DNA of 23,858 nucleotides from CAMLQK01 sp964654135 (GCA_964654135.1 CAZZHV010000017.1:1-23858), one strand, 5' to 3'; positions 15,124 to 21,477 are shown, counted from the first letter of the stretch. The notes: a model not told the origin generated them from the letters alone. Numbers and translations: made by a program.

Positions 15124-16227
15124 ATGTCAGAAAACCTCGATATCATACAGCCAAAATCAGATGAGCATATCTATGCTCAAACTGCTGCTTATGTGCACGA
15201 GCAGCCACATGATCGTGAACTTGGTAGAGATATTGGCGGCGTAGCAACGGCCTTCGTAAGCGGCGAATCAGTCATAACTACCGGAGAGGGCAGCGACAAA
15301 CAAGAGACCGAGCACACATCAGAAGATTATGTCTCTTTTTTGCGTGCAGCAAGTCCTGAAACCCGCTCTGACATAGGTTTCTTGACGGATAAAATGCGAG
15401 CCTATGCTGATTTCAAAGAAGATATCGATGACATACTAGCCGACTCATCCGAGGATGATGAACATTACCTTGGCAAGGGATCGGCTGGCATGGCTTTTAA
15501 ACTACAACGAGACGACCAAGACTATGCTGTCAAAAGAGGCGGCGTTAGCTTTGGCGACATCCGTGCCTTTAATCGTGCTAAAGATATCGACGGAGTCTCT
15601 CACCTTGTAGCCATGGATCTCGACGCTAAGCGCTCCGTGATGAATCTGGTCCCCGGCACGCTCGCCACCCAGCTAACCAATGCAGACCGTGTTGCTATTC
15701 CAGAGGTACATGTGCAGGGTGTCATAGAAAAAGCCGTTGAGCTATATGACGCTGGTGTCAGGATTGACCCTAAGCCAAGCAATTTTCTGTATGACCAGGA
15801 AAAAGGTTTTGGCATTATCGACTATCAAGTTCTAGAGGAAAAAGATACACTTGCTGATCAAGTAGCTGGTACATCGCGCATGCTGATAATTCGCTCAAAT
15901 AATTTAGATATTCCAGCAGATGGTACGCCGGAGTACGCTGCGTACGAGCATCGCAATGCAGAGGCTGACAGCATCATTCTCAATAAGTACTTAAACGTCC
16001 TTGAATCAAAATATCCAGATATCTTGGAGCAAATGGCAAAGCGCCAAGCCGATAATATAGCTGACCCGAGCATAGGCTCCGGAAGTCTCTTTTACCCATA
16101 TGCATTGCCGACAGATACGCCTCAACTTGCCGCCTTCAAAGATCGTCTCGATACTCTCGGCCTGTTAGGCGAAGAGTACGTGGCCAAAGAATATGATGAC
16201 GAAGCTGACGAAGATGGCGTGTGGTAG
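15124..16227 (+). CDS. protein-kinase-fold protein of unknown target
   Basis: This 367-residue protein has an acidic N-terminal part (1-110) before a kinase-like core: a glycine-rich loop YLGKGSAGMAFKL, a lysine in DYAVKRGG at the VAIK position, a catalytic-loop-like DAGVRIDPKPSNFLYD (pattern DxxPSN) and GFGIIDYQ in place of DFG. This resembles aminoglycoside-phosphotransferase or RIO/ABC1-type kinases more than Hanks kinases. An acidic C-terminus ends YDDEADEDGVW. ATP binding and phosphotransfer are plausible because the key Lys, Asp and Asn are present, but the target is unknown. No signal peptide or membrane segment is seen, so it should act in the cytoplasm. Confidence 0.65.
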   Translation: MSENLDIIQPKSDEHIYAQTAAYVHEQPHDRELGRDIGGVATAFVSGESVITTGEGSDKQETEHTSEDYVSFLRAASPETRSDIGFLTDKMRAYADFKEDIDDILADSSEDDEHYLGKGSAGMAFKLQRDDQDYAVKRGGVSFGDIRAFNRAKDIDGVSHLVAMDLDAKRSVMNLVPGTLATQLTNADRVAIPEVHVQGVIEKAVELYDAGVRIDPKPSNFLYDQEKGFGIIDYQVLEEKDTLADQVAGTSRMLIIRSNNLDIPADGTPEYAAYEHRNAEADSIILNKYLNVLESKYPDILEQMAKRQADNIADPSIGSGSLFYPYALPTDTPQLAAFKDRLDTLGLLGEEYVAKEYDDEADEDGVW

Positions 16228-16274
16228 GCTCAAATTACAATAGCCTTACGTAACACTTTTACACCTCTGTAGGT

Positions 16275-16280
16275 TACAAT
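16275..16280 (+). promoter_or_regulatory. -10 box of holA
   Basis: TACAAT ends 6 bases before ATG 16287, predicting a leaderless transcript. A second TTACAATA copy lies 39 bases upstream (16235-16242). Confidence 0.5.
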
Positions 16281-16286
16281 AAACAC

Positions 16287-17207
16287 ATGATAACGACGCT
16301 GACGGGAGCGAATGACTTTGCACGTACACAGGCTTTGCATAAGCATGTGAATTCTTTTGTGTCCGAGCATGGTGAGTTCGCCTTGGAGCGCCTCGATGGT
16401 GAAGAGGCCAATGCCGAGCAGATGCGTGCCGCTCTCGAGAGTCTACCATTTTTAACACCCAAAAAACTGGTTATTCTGCGTGAGCCGAGCAAGCAAAAAG
16501 CATTCACCGAGAATATATCGGATATTCTTAAGGCTACTACAGAGACAACGGATGTAATTATTGTTGAGCCAAAGCTCGATAAGCGTCAAACCTATTATAA
16601 GACGCTCAAAAAAGATACTGACTTTCAGGACTTCCCAGAATTAGACGGTAACGGATTAGCTCGTTGGGCTGTGCAATACGCAAAAGAGCAGGGTGGTTCG
16701 CTCAGTAGTGCAGACGCTAAGGCTCTGATCGATCGTATCGGTGTTAACCAGCAGATGGCGCAACAGGAACTCAACAAATTACTCGCATACGATAACAAGG
16801 TCACGGCGCAGACAATCGACCTCTTAACCGATCGTTTGCCGCAGAGCACTGTGTTTGAACTTCTGGACGCCGCATTTGCGGGCAACCAGCAGCGAGCAAT
16901 GTCCCTATACAAAGAACAACGAACACTTAAGGTTGAGCCACAGGCTATTTTGGCTATGCTAGCCTGGCAACTGCATATACTTGTCGTGGTTAAGGCTGGT
17001 GCGCCTCGTCCAGTGGACGAGATTGCCAAAGCAGCCAAGCTCAATCCATTTGTCGTGCGCAAGAGCCAGGGCTTGGTGCGAAAACTAACATTAACTCGAC
17101 TTAAGCAGCTAGTTGCTGACTTACTAGAGCTTGACACTCGCCTTAAGCGTTCATCCATTGATGCCGATGAAGCCATGCAGCTCTTCTTACTAAAATTATC
17201 AGCATAG
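16287..17207 (+). CDS. holA: DNA polymerase III delta subunit (clamp loader)
   Basis: This 306-residue protein begins MITTLTGANDFARTQALHKH and has the three-part shape of the delta subunit: a AAA+-like N-terminal domain without a working Walker A, a middle domain (SLSSADAKALIDRIGVNQQM), and a C-terminal helical collar (LAMLAWQLHILVVVKAG, then PFVVRKSQGLVRKLTLTRLK). It opens the sliding clamp during replication. In many genomes holA lies beside rpsT, as here, which supports the call. It ends at a shared bidirectional terminator (17211-17236). Confidence 0.92.
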   Translation: MITTLTGANDFARTQALHKHVNSFVSEHGEFALERLDGEEANAEQMRAALESLPFLTPKKLVILREPSKQKAFTENISDILKATTETTDVIIVEPKLDKRQTYYKTLKKDTDFQDFPELDGNGLARWAVQYAKEQGGSLSSADAKALIDRIGVNQQMAQQELNKLLAYDNKVTAQTIDLLTDRLPQSTVFELLDAAFAGNQQRAMSLYKEQRTLKVEPQAILAMLAWQLHILVVVKAGAPRPVDEIAKAAKLNPFVVRKSQGLVRKLTLTRLKQLVADLLELDTRLKRSSIDADEAMQLFLLKLSA

Positions 17208-17210
17208 GAA

Positions 17211-17236
17211 AAAACCCGGGAACAGTCCCGGGTTTT
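17211..17236. terminator. bidirectional terminator between holA and rpsT
   Basis: AAAACCCGGG (17211-17220) and CCCGGGTTTT (17227-17236) form a perfect stem around a 6-base loop, with T-tracts in both directions. It lies 3 bases after holA and 25 bases after the end of rpsT. Confidence 0.9.
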
Positions 17237-17260
17237 GTAGTAGATGCTGTAGCTCTAAGA

Positions 17261-17695
17261 TTACTTCTTAGCAGCTGGCTTTTTAGCTGGAGCTTTTTTG
17301 GCAGCAGCTGGTTTCTTAGCGGTGGTAGCCTTCTTGGTAGTTGCTGCAGGCTTCTTAGCCACAGTCTTTTTTGCAGCTGGCTTAGCAGCAGCTTTCTTTG
17401 GTGCAGCCTTCTTTGCGACTGTCTTTTCTACACCTGCAGCTGCTTTTGCAGCCTTAGCGAGTTGGCTCTTCTTGCGAGCAACCTTGTTCTTGTGCATGAC
17501 ATTCTTCTTGCCAGCCTTGTCGAGAGCGCTCTGAGCTTTGCTGTGAGCTTCAACGGTGACTTTCTTTTCACCACCGGTGATAGCCTTGTGAAAAGCCTTA
17601 ACAGCACTCTTCAAAGAACGCTTAGTCTTACTATTACGAATTGCAGCTTTTTCAGCAGTGCGTACACGCTTTTTTGCTGATTTGATGATTGGCAT
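17261..17695 (-). CDS. rpsT: ribosomal protein S20 with a Lys/Ala-rich C-terminal tail
   Basis: The first 88 or so residues are a normal bS20: MPIIKSAKKRVRTAEKAAIR at the start and MHKNKVARKKSQLAKAA at the end, which bind 16S rRNA in the small subunit. A further 55 residues consist almost only of Lys, Ala, Pro, Thr and Val in KKPAA/KKAA repeats, like histone H1 tails or bacterial Hc1 proteins. Typical bS20 is about 85-90 residues. The tail is encoded in the same frame with no sign of a frameshift. ATG 17695 is preceded by AAAAGGTAG and a good promoter. The gene is convergent with holA. Confidence 0.93.
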   Translation of the reverse strand: MPIIKSAKKRVRTAEKAAIRNSKTKRSLKSAVKAFHKAITGGEKKVTVEAHSKAQSALDKAGKKNVMHKNKVARKKSQLAKAAKAAAGVEKTVAKKAAPKKAAAKPAAKKTVAKKPAATTKKATTAKKPAAAKKAPAKKPAAKK

Positions 17696-17729
17696 GTGTG
17701 TGCTACCTTTTATTAGTTAATCGCAGTAA

Positions 17730-17759
17730 ACTATACATCATCAGAGGTAACTTTGTAAA
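17730..17759 (-). promoter_or_regulatory. rpsT promoter with direct repeats
   Basis: On the minus strand TTTACA (17754-17759), an 18-base spacer and TATAGT (17730-17735) form the promoter, leaving about a 30-base leader with AAAAGGTAG. GAGGTAAC occurs as a direct repeat at 17744-17751 and 17770-17777, and AACTTTGT/ACAAAGTT (17749-17756/17776-17783) as an inverted repeat, so the region around the -35 may bind a regulator. Confidence 0.6.
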
Positions 17760-17794
17760 GGGCTCTCTCGAGGTAACAAAGTTTATAAGACAAT

Positions 17795-17815
17795 AAAAAA
17801 CGACCACTTGGTCGT
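17795..17815 (-). terminator. terminator of the exported-protein unit of the island
   Basis: ACGACC (17800-17805) and GGTCGT (17810-17815) pair around a 4-base loop. Read on the minus strand the stem is followed by TTTTTTATTG. It closes the transcript of the 559-residue protein and resembles the two GACCAGCTGGTC hairpins at 19696 and 19768. Confidence 0.65.
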
Positions 17816-17837
17816 ATATACAAAAGTTGTTGTGCGA

Positions 17838-17932
17838 CGGTAGGGAAGATGAGTGAGATTGAGATAGGCTGGATTGCCTACAGAATATCATCATCAACCC
17901 TACCGCAGGCGAAGCACTGTCACTTACGTGAC
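17838..17932 (-). other. structured multi-hairpin region in the 3' untranslated part
   Basis: CGGTAGGG (17838-17845) pairs perfectly with CCCTACCG (17898-17905). After a 2x2 internal loop, GATGA/TCATC continue the stem. Inside, TAGGC (17865-17869) pairs with GCCTA (17876-17880). Next to it GTCAC (17919-17923) pairs with GTGAC (17928-17932). No open frame is convincing here. It lies between the 559-residue protein stop and its terminator, so it is either a structured 3' UTR or a small RNA. It lacks the conserved bases of a tRNA. Confidence 0.45.
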
Positions 17933-17955
17933 GCTTGCCTTAGCACCTTTTTCGG

Positions 17956-19635
17956 TTATGCCCCACAGAGGCTGTACTGGGTGGTGTTGTTGCGCGCTCC
18001 GGCGTACTCGTCGCAGCGGTTGGCATTGCCACCGTTGAGGAAGCCGGCCTGACCGAGCCAGGTGAAGGTGGTCAGGTGCGGGTCCTTCTGGTGTTCCAGT
18101 TTGAACTGGAAGCCGACCTTGTAGTCGCGAGTGGTTTCCGCCGGGGCGGGGCCACTGCTCCAGGTGACGTACTTCACCGAAGTGATCGTACCGATGATCG
18201 CAGAGCCACTGACCGTGTACCGAACCTGAGCATCCATGCGACACATGTCGCTGTCCTCAGAGAAGGTGCACGGACCGAGTTCGTCCGACAGATCACCGTT
18301 GCCGCTGTTGTAGACGTGCATCATTGAGCCGTGAACGTGCCACGCCTTGGCGAAGCTTGCGAACGGGTTCGGCTTGGGCCGAGACACGGTGACCGTGTAC
18401 TTGGACTTGCCGTTACCGCTGTCCGCGATGGCACTTGCCGTTGCCTGACCGAGGTTGATCACCGAGAAGGCGGTCATGACCGGTGCCGCGAGGGCGACCT
18501 GCCAGTTGAACGCCTCCTTGAGGATGTCCCAGGTGAAGCACTTCGCGAAGAAGTTGCCCATGTTGGTGATATCACCGAGGGCACCGACGCACTCTTTGGA
18601 GTCCAGGAAGTACTCCATGAACTTCGACGCCTTGCCGAACTGGTGCGGATTGACCTTGAAGATGATCTGCGCCAGCACGGACACGAGTACATCGAGCGCG
18701 TGCAGGCCCAGCGATGCCTTCGAGATGTCGGTGTTGAGCCGTGCCACGTCGTCGTGGTTCAGCTTGTTCACCACGAAGGTGGCCTGATCGCCGCCGTTGA
18801 GCATGACGTCCTTGCCGCCATTGACGAACTGTGAGAGATCGAGGTCGGCGTGACCGCGGTCCTTGGTTGTCATGTTCGACGTTTTGATCACGAGCGGGTA
18901 CTTGCGGTGGTTGACCACCTTGAGCACACGCTGCCCGCCTTCGATGCCGAAGCACCAGAAGATGGTGTCTTTCCAGTCGGACGTGATCTCGTAGTCGTCG
19001 CTGCGTGCGCCGGGCTCGTTCTGGCACTCGGGCTTCTTGGCTTCGGCGAAGACGTTGGACGTCATACCGTCGATGAACTGCTCTTTCAGTTCCTTCAGCA
19101 TGTTGCCGAGGTCCGTCCAGAGCGGTGCGAACCAGGACAGCTCGGTCACCGTGAAGGTGATGTGCTGCCTGTCCTGCGCCAAGGTACCGCCCACGTACTG
19201 CCAACCGTCCGCGGTGTGCGTGTGGTTGACAGCGACGAGGACCCGGTCGTTCTTGTCGGCCTTGTGGTCCAAGGGCAACGTGACCTGCACCGGCGCCGGC
19301 AGCTTGCCGCTCGGCTCGATGCTGGTGATGTGCCACTTGTGGTTCGGGGCCTTGTAGTTCTGGAACGGCGGCACGATCGCGTTCTTGGCCGGTTCGGCCT
19401 TGAGTGCGGTCGGTACTGCCGTGCCACTGGCCGTGATGGCCGCGCCGGTGTCGTCCTTGCCGATGACCTTGGGGGTCTTGGCCGGAACAGATACCGTCTT
19501 GGGGGCGTCGCCTGCGAAGACACCGGTTCCGTTGTAGAACTGGTAGCCCAGCAGGACAGCCACAGCGACCACGAGGGCCACTACGATTGTGACGATGCGG
19601 TGGCGCCTTTTGCGCACACCTGCATTCAATGACAT
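17956..19635 (-). CDS. GC-rich gene for a large membrane-anchored exported protein
   Basis: This 559-residue protein has a basic N-terminus (RKRRHR), one membrane anchor (residues 14-31, IVTIVVALVVAVAVLLGY) and an exported domain of about 525 residues. A beta-rich segment (VTLPLDHKADKNDRVLVAV, then HITFTVTELSWFAPLW) is followed by a central hydrophobic helical part (about 290-410) and a C-terminal domain with paired cysteines (CTFSEDSDMC, and RCDEY...SLCGA at the end). ATG 19635 is chosen because GGAG lies 6 bases upstream. The open frame reaches 19689, but through AT-rich leader. Nearly every codon ends in G or C, as in Actinobacteria and unlike flanking genes. I recognise no named family. 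Confidence 0.75.
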   Translation of the reverse strand: MSLNAGVRKRRHRIVTIVVALVVAVAVLLGYQFYNGTGVFAGDAPKTVSVPAKTPKVIGKDDTGAAITASGTAVPTALKAEPAKNAIVPPFQNYKAPNHKWHITSIEPSGKLPAPVQVTLPLDHKADKNDRVLVAVNHTHTADGWQYVGGTLAQDRQHITFTVTELSWFAPLWTDLGNMLKELKEQFIDGMTSNVFAEAKKPECQNEPGARSDDYEITSDWKDTIFWCFGIEGGQRVLKVVNHRKYPLVIKTSNMTTKDRGHADLDLSQFVNGGKDVMLNGGDQATFVVNKLNHDDVARLNTDISKASLGLHALDVLVSVLAQIIFKVNPHQFGKASKFMEYFLDSKECVGALGDITNMGNFFAKCFTWDILKEAFNWQVALAAPVMTAFSVINLGQATASAIADSGNGKSKYTVTVSRPKPNPFASFAKAWHVHGSMMHVYNSGNGDLSDELGPCTFSEDSDMCRMDAQVRYTVSGSAIIGTITSVKYVTWSSGPAPAETTRDYKVGFQFKLEHQKDPHLTTFTWLGQAGFLNGGNANRCDEYAGARNNTTQYSLCGA

Positions 19636-19692
19636 GGAGACTCCAGGTGGGAAGGGGTGGGTGTAGCCGAAAAGGTACTGAGGTAGCAAAAA

Positions 19693-19715
19693 AGAGACCA
19701 GCTGGTCCCTGCTAC
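19693..19715 (-). promoter_or_regulatory. hairpin at the 5' end of the exported-protein transcript
   Basis: On the minus strand AGGGACCAGCTGGTCTCT forms a 9-pair stem (one wobble) built on the palindrome GACCAGCTGGTC (19696-19707) and is followed by six T. GTAGC and GCTAC flank it as a further inverted repeat. It begins within a few bases of the predicted transcription start, so it may be an early terminator, an mRNA-stabilising 5' hairpin or a protein site. Confidence 0.55.
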
Positions 19716-19722
19716 TAATATA

Positions 19723-19751
19723 ATTTTAACATATTTTAATAGTTTTGTAAA
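19723..19751 (-). promoter_or_regulatory. promoter P2 of the exported-protein gene
   Basis: On the minus strand TTTACA (19746-19751), a 17-base spacer and an extended -10 TGT-TAAAAT (19723-19728) make a strong AT-rich promoter. The -35 lies inside a perfect 14-base palindrome TTGTAAATTTACAA (19745-19758), a likely operator. Confidence 0.65.
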
Positions 19752-19760
19752 TTTACAACA

Positions 19761-19780
19761 AAAAAACGACCAGCTGGTCG
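19761..19780 (-). terminator. terminator of the four-gene membrane unit
   Basis: CGACCAGCTGGTCG (19767-19780) is a perfect 14-base palindrome, followed on the minus strand by a run of seven T. It lies about 130 bases after the last small membrane gene and abuts promoter P2. Confidence 0.7.
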
Positions 19781-19910
19781 CATAAAAGACAAAGTTGAGT
19801 TTTGAGAAGGAGGATTCGGAAGTGGAGAGAATGGGTGGGCGCGGCGACTGCCAGCAGGTTTTCGGATATCCCGATTACTGCGACAGCCGCCACACTCCAC
19901 TACGGATGGA

Positions 19911-20279
19911 TCAGTACACGTACGCGGACGCGTGCATGAGTTGGAACACGACCATGCTGGCCAGGAGGCCGGAAGCCGTGCAGAACAGAATGCTCATGAT
20001 CCACGTGAAGCGGTCTTCCCGACGCATGTGCCAGAAGGCAACGCTGCAGCCGGTGACGACTGTGGTGGCGATGGCGACGGCGACGACCACGATCTGGTCG
20101 AGACGGTTGCCGAGGCTGATGGGTGCCACGGGGCCAAGTTCCATGAGGATCCATCCCATGACGCTGCCGATGGTCGGAGCCGTGAGGGCCTTGAGGGCCA
20201 TGACCAGCTTCCACCAGCGAAGGGGAAGGGTTTCGGTCTTGGCCTTGAGCCCGGCGACGGTGAGACCGTTGAGGGACAT
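19911..20279 (-). CDS. small three-helix membrane protein 4 (GC-rich island)
   Basis: This 122-residue protein has three hydrophobic segments, near residues 30-48 (LTAPTIGSVMGWILMEL), 61-82 (LDQIVVVAVAIATTVVTGCS) and 93-115 (WIMSILFCTASGLLASMVVF). A basic amphipathic N-terminus (LKAKTETLPLRWWKLVMALK) precedes them. AGCAGG lies about 8 bases before the ATG. Codons are strongly G/C-ending. It is the last of four consecutive small membrane genes. I know no family for it. The stretch from its end to 19780 holds no gene I can support, only an imperfect GC-rich hairpin around 19840-19895. Confidence 0.7.
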   Translation of the reverse strand: MSLNGLTVAGLKAKTETLPLRWWKLVMALKALTAPTIGSVMGWILMELGPVAPISLGNRLDQIVVVAVAIATTVVTGCSVAFWHMRREDRFTWIMSILFCTASGLLASMVVFQLMHASAYVY

Positions 20280-20311
20280 GCAAGTACCTGCTTTCGGGTT
20301 GTCGTTCGTGG

Positions 20312-20647
20312 TCAGACGGACAGAAGCACGTTCGTGATGAGCCCGGCGACCGCGATGAGGGCACCGTTGACGGCTCCCAGGAAGGTGATCAGGGCCCAGT
20401 CACTGCGGGTCTTGACGGCGGCTCGCCACATGTAGACGTAGAAGCCGGTCAGGACGCCGCTTGCCAGGAACAGGATCGCGAGGTTGGTCTCCAGCATGGT
20501 CGTGTGCGCGACGCTGTTGGGCCGGTAGCTGGCGAGGAGCCAGACCGTTACACCAGCGGCGACGAGCGGGACGAGCAGGAACTTGATGATGTTCCACCAC
20601 GTCTTTCGGTCCACGAGGGACGTCAGGAGAGCAGGGTGACTACTCAT
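20312..20647 (-). CDS. small three-helix membrane protein 3 (GC-rich island)
   Basis: This 111-residue protein has hydrophobic segments near residues 19-39 (IIKFLLVPLVAAGVTVWLLA), 52-73 (LETNLAILFLASGVLTGFYV) and 84-110 (ALITFLGAVNGALIAVAGLI). The N-terminus is polar and the loops are short. GGAAGGAAA precedes the ATG. The three-helix layout and size match the neighbours, though the sequences are not obviously homologous by eye. Function is unknown; a membrane complex assembled from these parts is one possibility. Confidence 0.7.
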   Translation of the reverse strand: MSSHPALLTSLVDRKTWWNIIKFLLVPLVAAGVTVWLLASYRPNSVAHTTMLETNLAILFLASGVLTGFYVYMWRAAVKTRSDWALITFLGAVNGALIAVAGLITNVLLSV

Positions 20648-20671
20648 GGGGTTTCCTTCCGTTGAAGCGGA

Positions 20672-20935
20672 CTAGTTGCGCAACCAGACACCGAACGAAC
20701 CTGTGGCTACGCCGATGACGGCTGAGCCGACGAAGGCGAGCAAGATGCTGCCGGCGTGGGCGCGCTTGTTGTGGACGTAGGCGTGCAAGCCGATGCCGAG
20801 GACGACTTCGATGAGGGCCTGCCACCAGACGAACGCGATGCCGAAGCCGAACTGGCTTCCAGCAATGACGCCGACAACAGTGGCGAGGAGAGGCCGTTCC
20901 CGGTTTTCTTCGGACTGCTTGCGTGGTGTTGTCAC
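20672..20935 (-). CDS. small three-helix membrane protein 2 (GC-rich island), GTG start
   Basis: This 87-residue protein begins TTPRKQSEENRERPLLATVV after a GTG start at 20935 with GGAGA 6 bases upstream. Three hydrophobic segments follow (about residues 16-34, 38-52 and 62-84), with glycine-rich helices such as GVIAGSQFGFGIAFVWW. The frame stays open far upstream to 21352, but that part runs out of phase through the previous gene and is Arg/His-rich junk typical of GC-rich shadow frames. It starts 23 bases after the previous stop, so it is in the same operon. Confidence 0.65.
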   Translation of the reverse strand: MTTPRKQSEENRERPLLATVVGVIAGSQFGFGIAFVWWQALIEVVLGIGLHAYVHNKRAHAGSILLAFVGSAVIGVATGSFGVWLRN

Positions 20936-20958
20936 GTGCTTCTCCGATCTTGTCCGGC

Positions 20959-21267
20959 TCAGAAGAGCTGCAGCAGTCCGTAGACGCTGATGGTCACGAC
21001 GACGGTGGTCACGAAGCCGAAGAGCTGGTTGAACTCTCGGATGCGCATCCTGTCGCCGTACATGCCGAACGCGAACATGCTGCTGCCGACCGTGCTGACG
21101 CCTGCGATCATCATGACGTTGTCGAGCGAGATGCTCGTCAGCATGCTGAAGGTGCAAGCACAGCAGCCGAGGACAACACCCAGCACGATGCTGAGGATGG
21201 TGCCATCTCGGCTGTCCAGCTCGGTGTAGGGGCGGGTGACAGTTTCGGTGGTTTCCGTGGTGTCCAT
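20959..21267 (-). CDS. small three-helix membrane protein 1 (GC-rich island)
   Basis: This 102-residue protein begins with a Thr/Glu-rich tail (MDTTETTETVTRPYTELDSR). Three hydrophobic segments follow, near 23-42 (TILSIVLGVVLGCCACTFSM), 50-68 and 82-101 (FVTTVVVTISVYGLLQLF), and RMRIREFNQL forms a basic loop. ATG 21267 is preferred over in-frame ATG 21300 because GGAG lies 5 bases before it. It is the first gene of the four-gene unit driven from promoter P1. Size and topology recall small conjugation or secretion membrane subunits, but no motif confirms that. Confidence 0.7.
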   Translation of the reverse strand: MDTTETTETVTRPYTELDSRDGTILSIVLGVVLGCCACTFSMLTSISLDNVMMIAGVSTVGSSMFAFGMYGDRMRIREFNQLFGFVTTVVVTISVYGLLQLF

Positions 21268-21301
21268 AGGGACTCCGTTTTCTCTCTTGTGGGTTTCCAT
21301 T

Positions 21302-21353
21302 TTTGATGTTGGGCTGCACGGACATTGTTATGTACGCACGGTCCAACATCAAA
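21302..21353 (-). repeat. 11-base inverted repeat in the leader of the island operon
   Basis: TTTGATGTTGG (21302-21312) and CCAACATCAAA (21343-21353) are perfect inverted copies around 30 bases, within which ACAT/ATGT can form a smaller stem. On the minus strand a strong AAGGAG (21361-21366) lies just upstream of this structure with no convincing gene behind it. Confidence 0.55.
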
Positions 21354-21387
21354 GAATCAACTCCTTCTCAAAGTGCGTTCCCCACCT

Positions 21388-21402
21388 CAAGTGGTTAACT
21401 TG
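21388..21402 (-). promoter_or_regulatory. operator-like palindrome at the island transcription start
   Basis: CAAGT-GGTTA-ACTTG (21388-21402) is an interrupted palindrome that covers the predicted start site of promoter P1, a usual place for a repressor site. Confidence 0.4.
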
Positions 21403-21406
21403 TGCT

Positions 21407-21435
21407 ATTATAACATACTTATGCTAAAAAAGCAA
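21407..21435 (-). promoter_or_regulatory. promoter P1 of the island membrane-protein operon
   Basis: On the minus strand TTGCTT (21430-21435), a 17-base spacer and an extended -10 TGT-TATAAT (21407-21412) form a very strong sigma70 promoter. It lies in AT-rich sequence outside the GC-rich coding block and gives a leader of about 130 bases. Confidence 0.7.
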
Positions 21436-21448
21436 TATCACGAAGTAC

Positions 21449-21477
21449 TCGACAGGCTTATGGTTATGTGGTACGCT
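21449..21477 (+). promoter_or_regulatory. promoter of the DHH-like gene
   Basis: TCGACA (21449-21454, 5/6 match), a 17-base spacer and TGG-TACGCT (21472-21477, extended -10) lead to a leader of about 27 bases. It is back to back with island promoter P1. Confidence 0.45.

Noticed and set aside
17838..17905. Possible tRNA-like cloverleaf
   Set aside because: The outer stem fits, but there is no T-loop TTCRA, no D-loop GG pattern and the inner loop has six bases, so it was kept only as structured RNA.
18331..19632. Plus-strand frames of 167 and 260 codons opposite the exported-protein gene
   Set aside because: Long antisense frames are expected in GC-rich DNA. They lack ribosome binding sites and domain-like sequence, whereas the minus frame has a signal anchor and a good start.
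19932..20435. Plus-strand 167-codon frame over the small membrane genes
   Set aside because: Its composition is His/Asp/Glu-rich junk typical of the complement of hydrophobic GC-rich genes.
20672..21352. A 226-codon minus-strand frame from TTG 21352
   Set aside because: Most of it is Arg/His-rich shadow of membrane protein 1 in another phase. Only the last 87 codons, from GTG 20935 with a GGAGA site, look real.
17700..21435. Integrase-type attachment repeats or transposase at the island ends
   Set aside because: I found no matching direct or inverted repeats at both ends and no recombinase gene, so the island is not called a mobile element.
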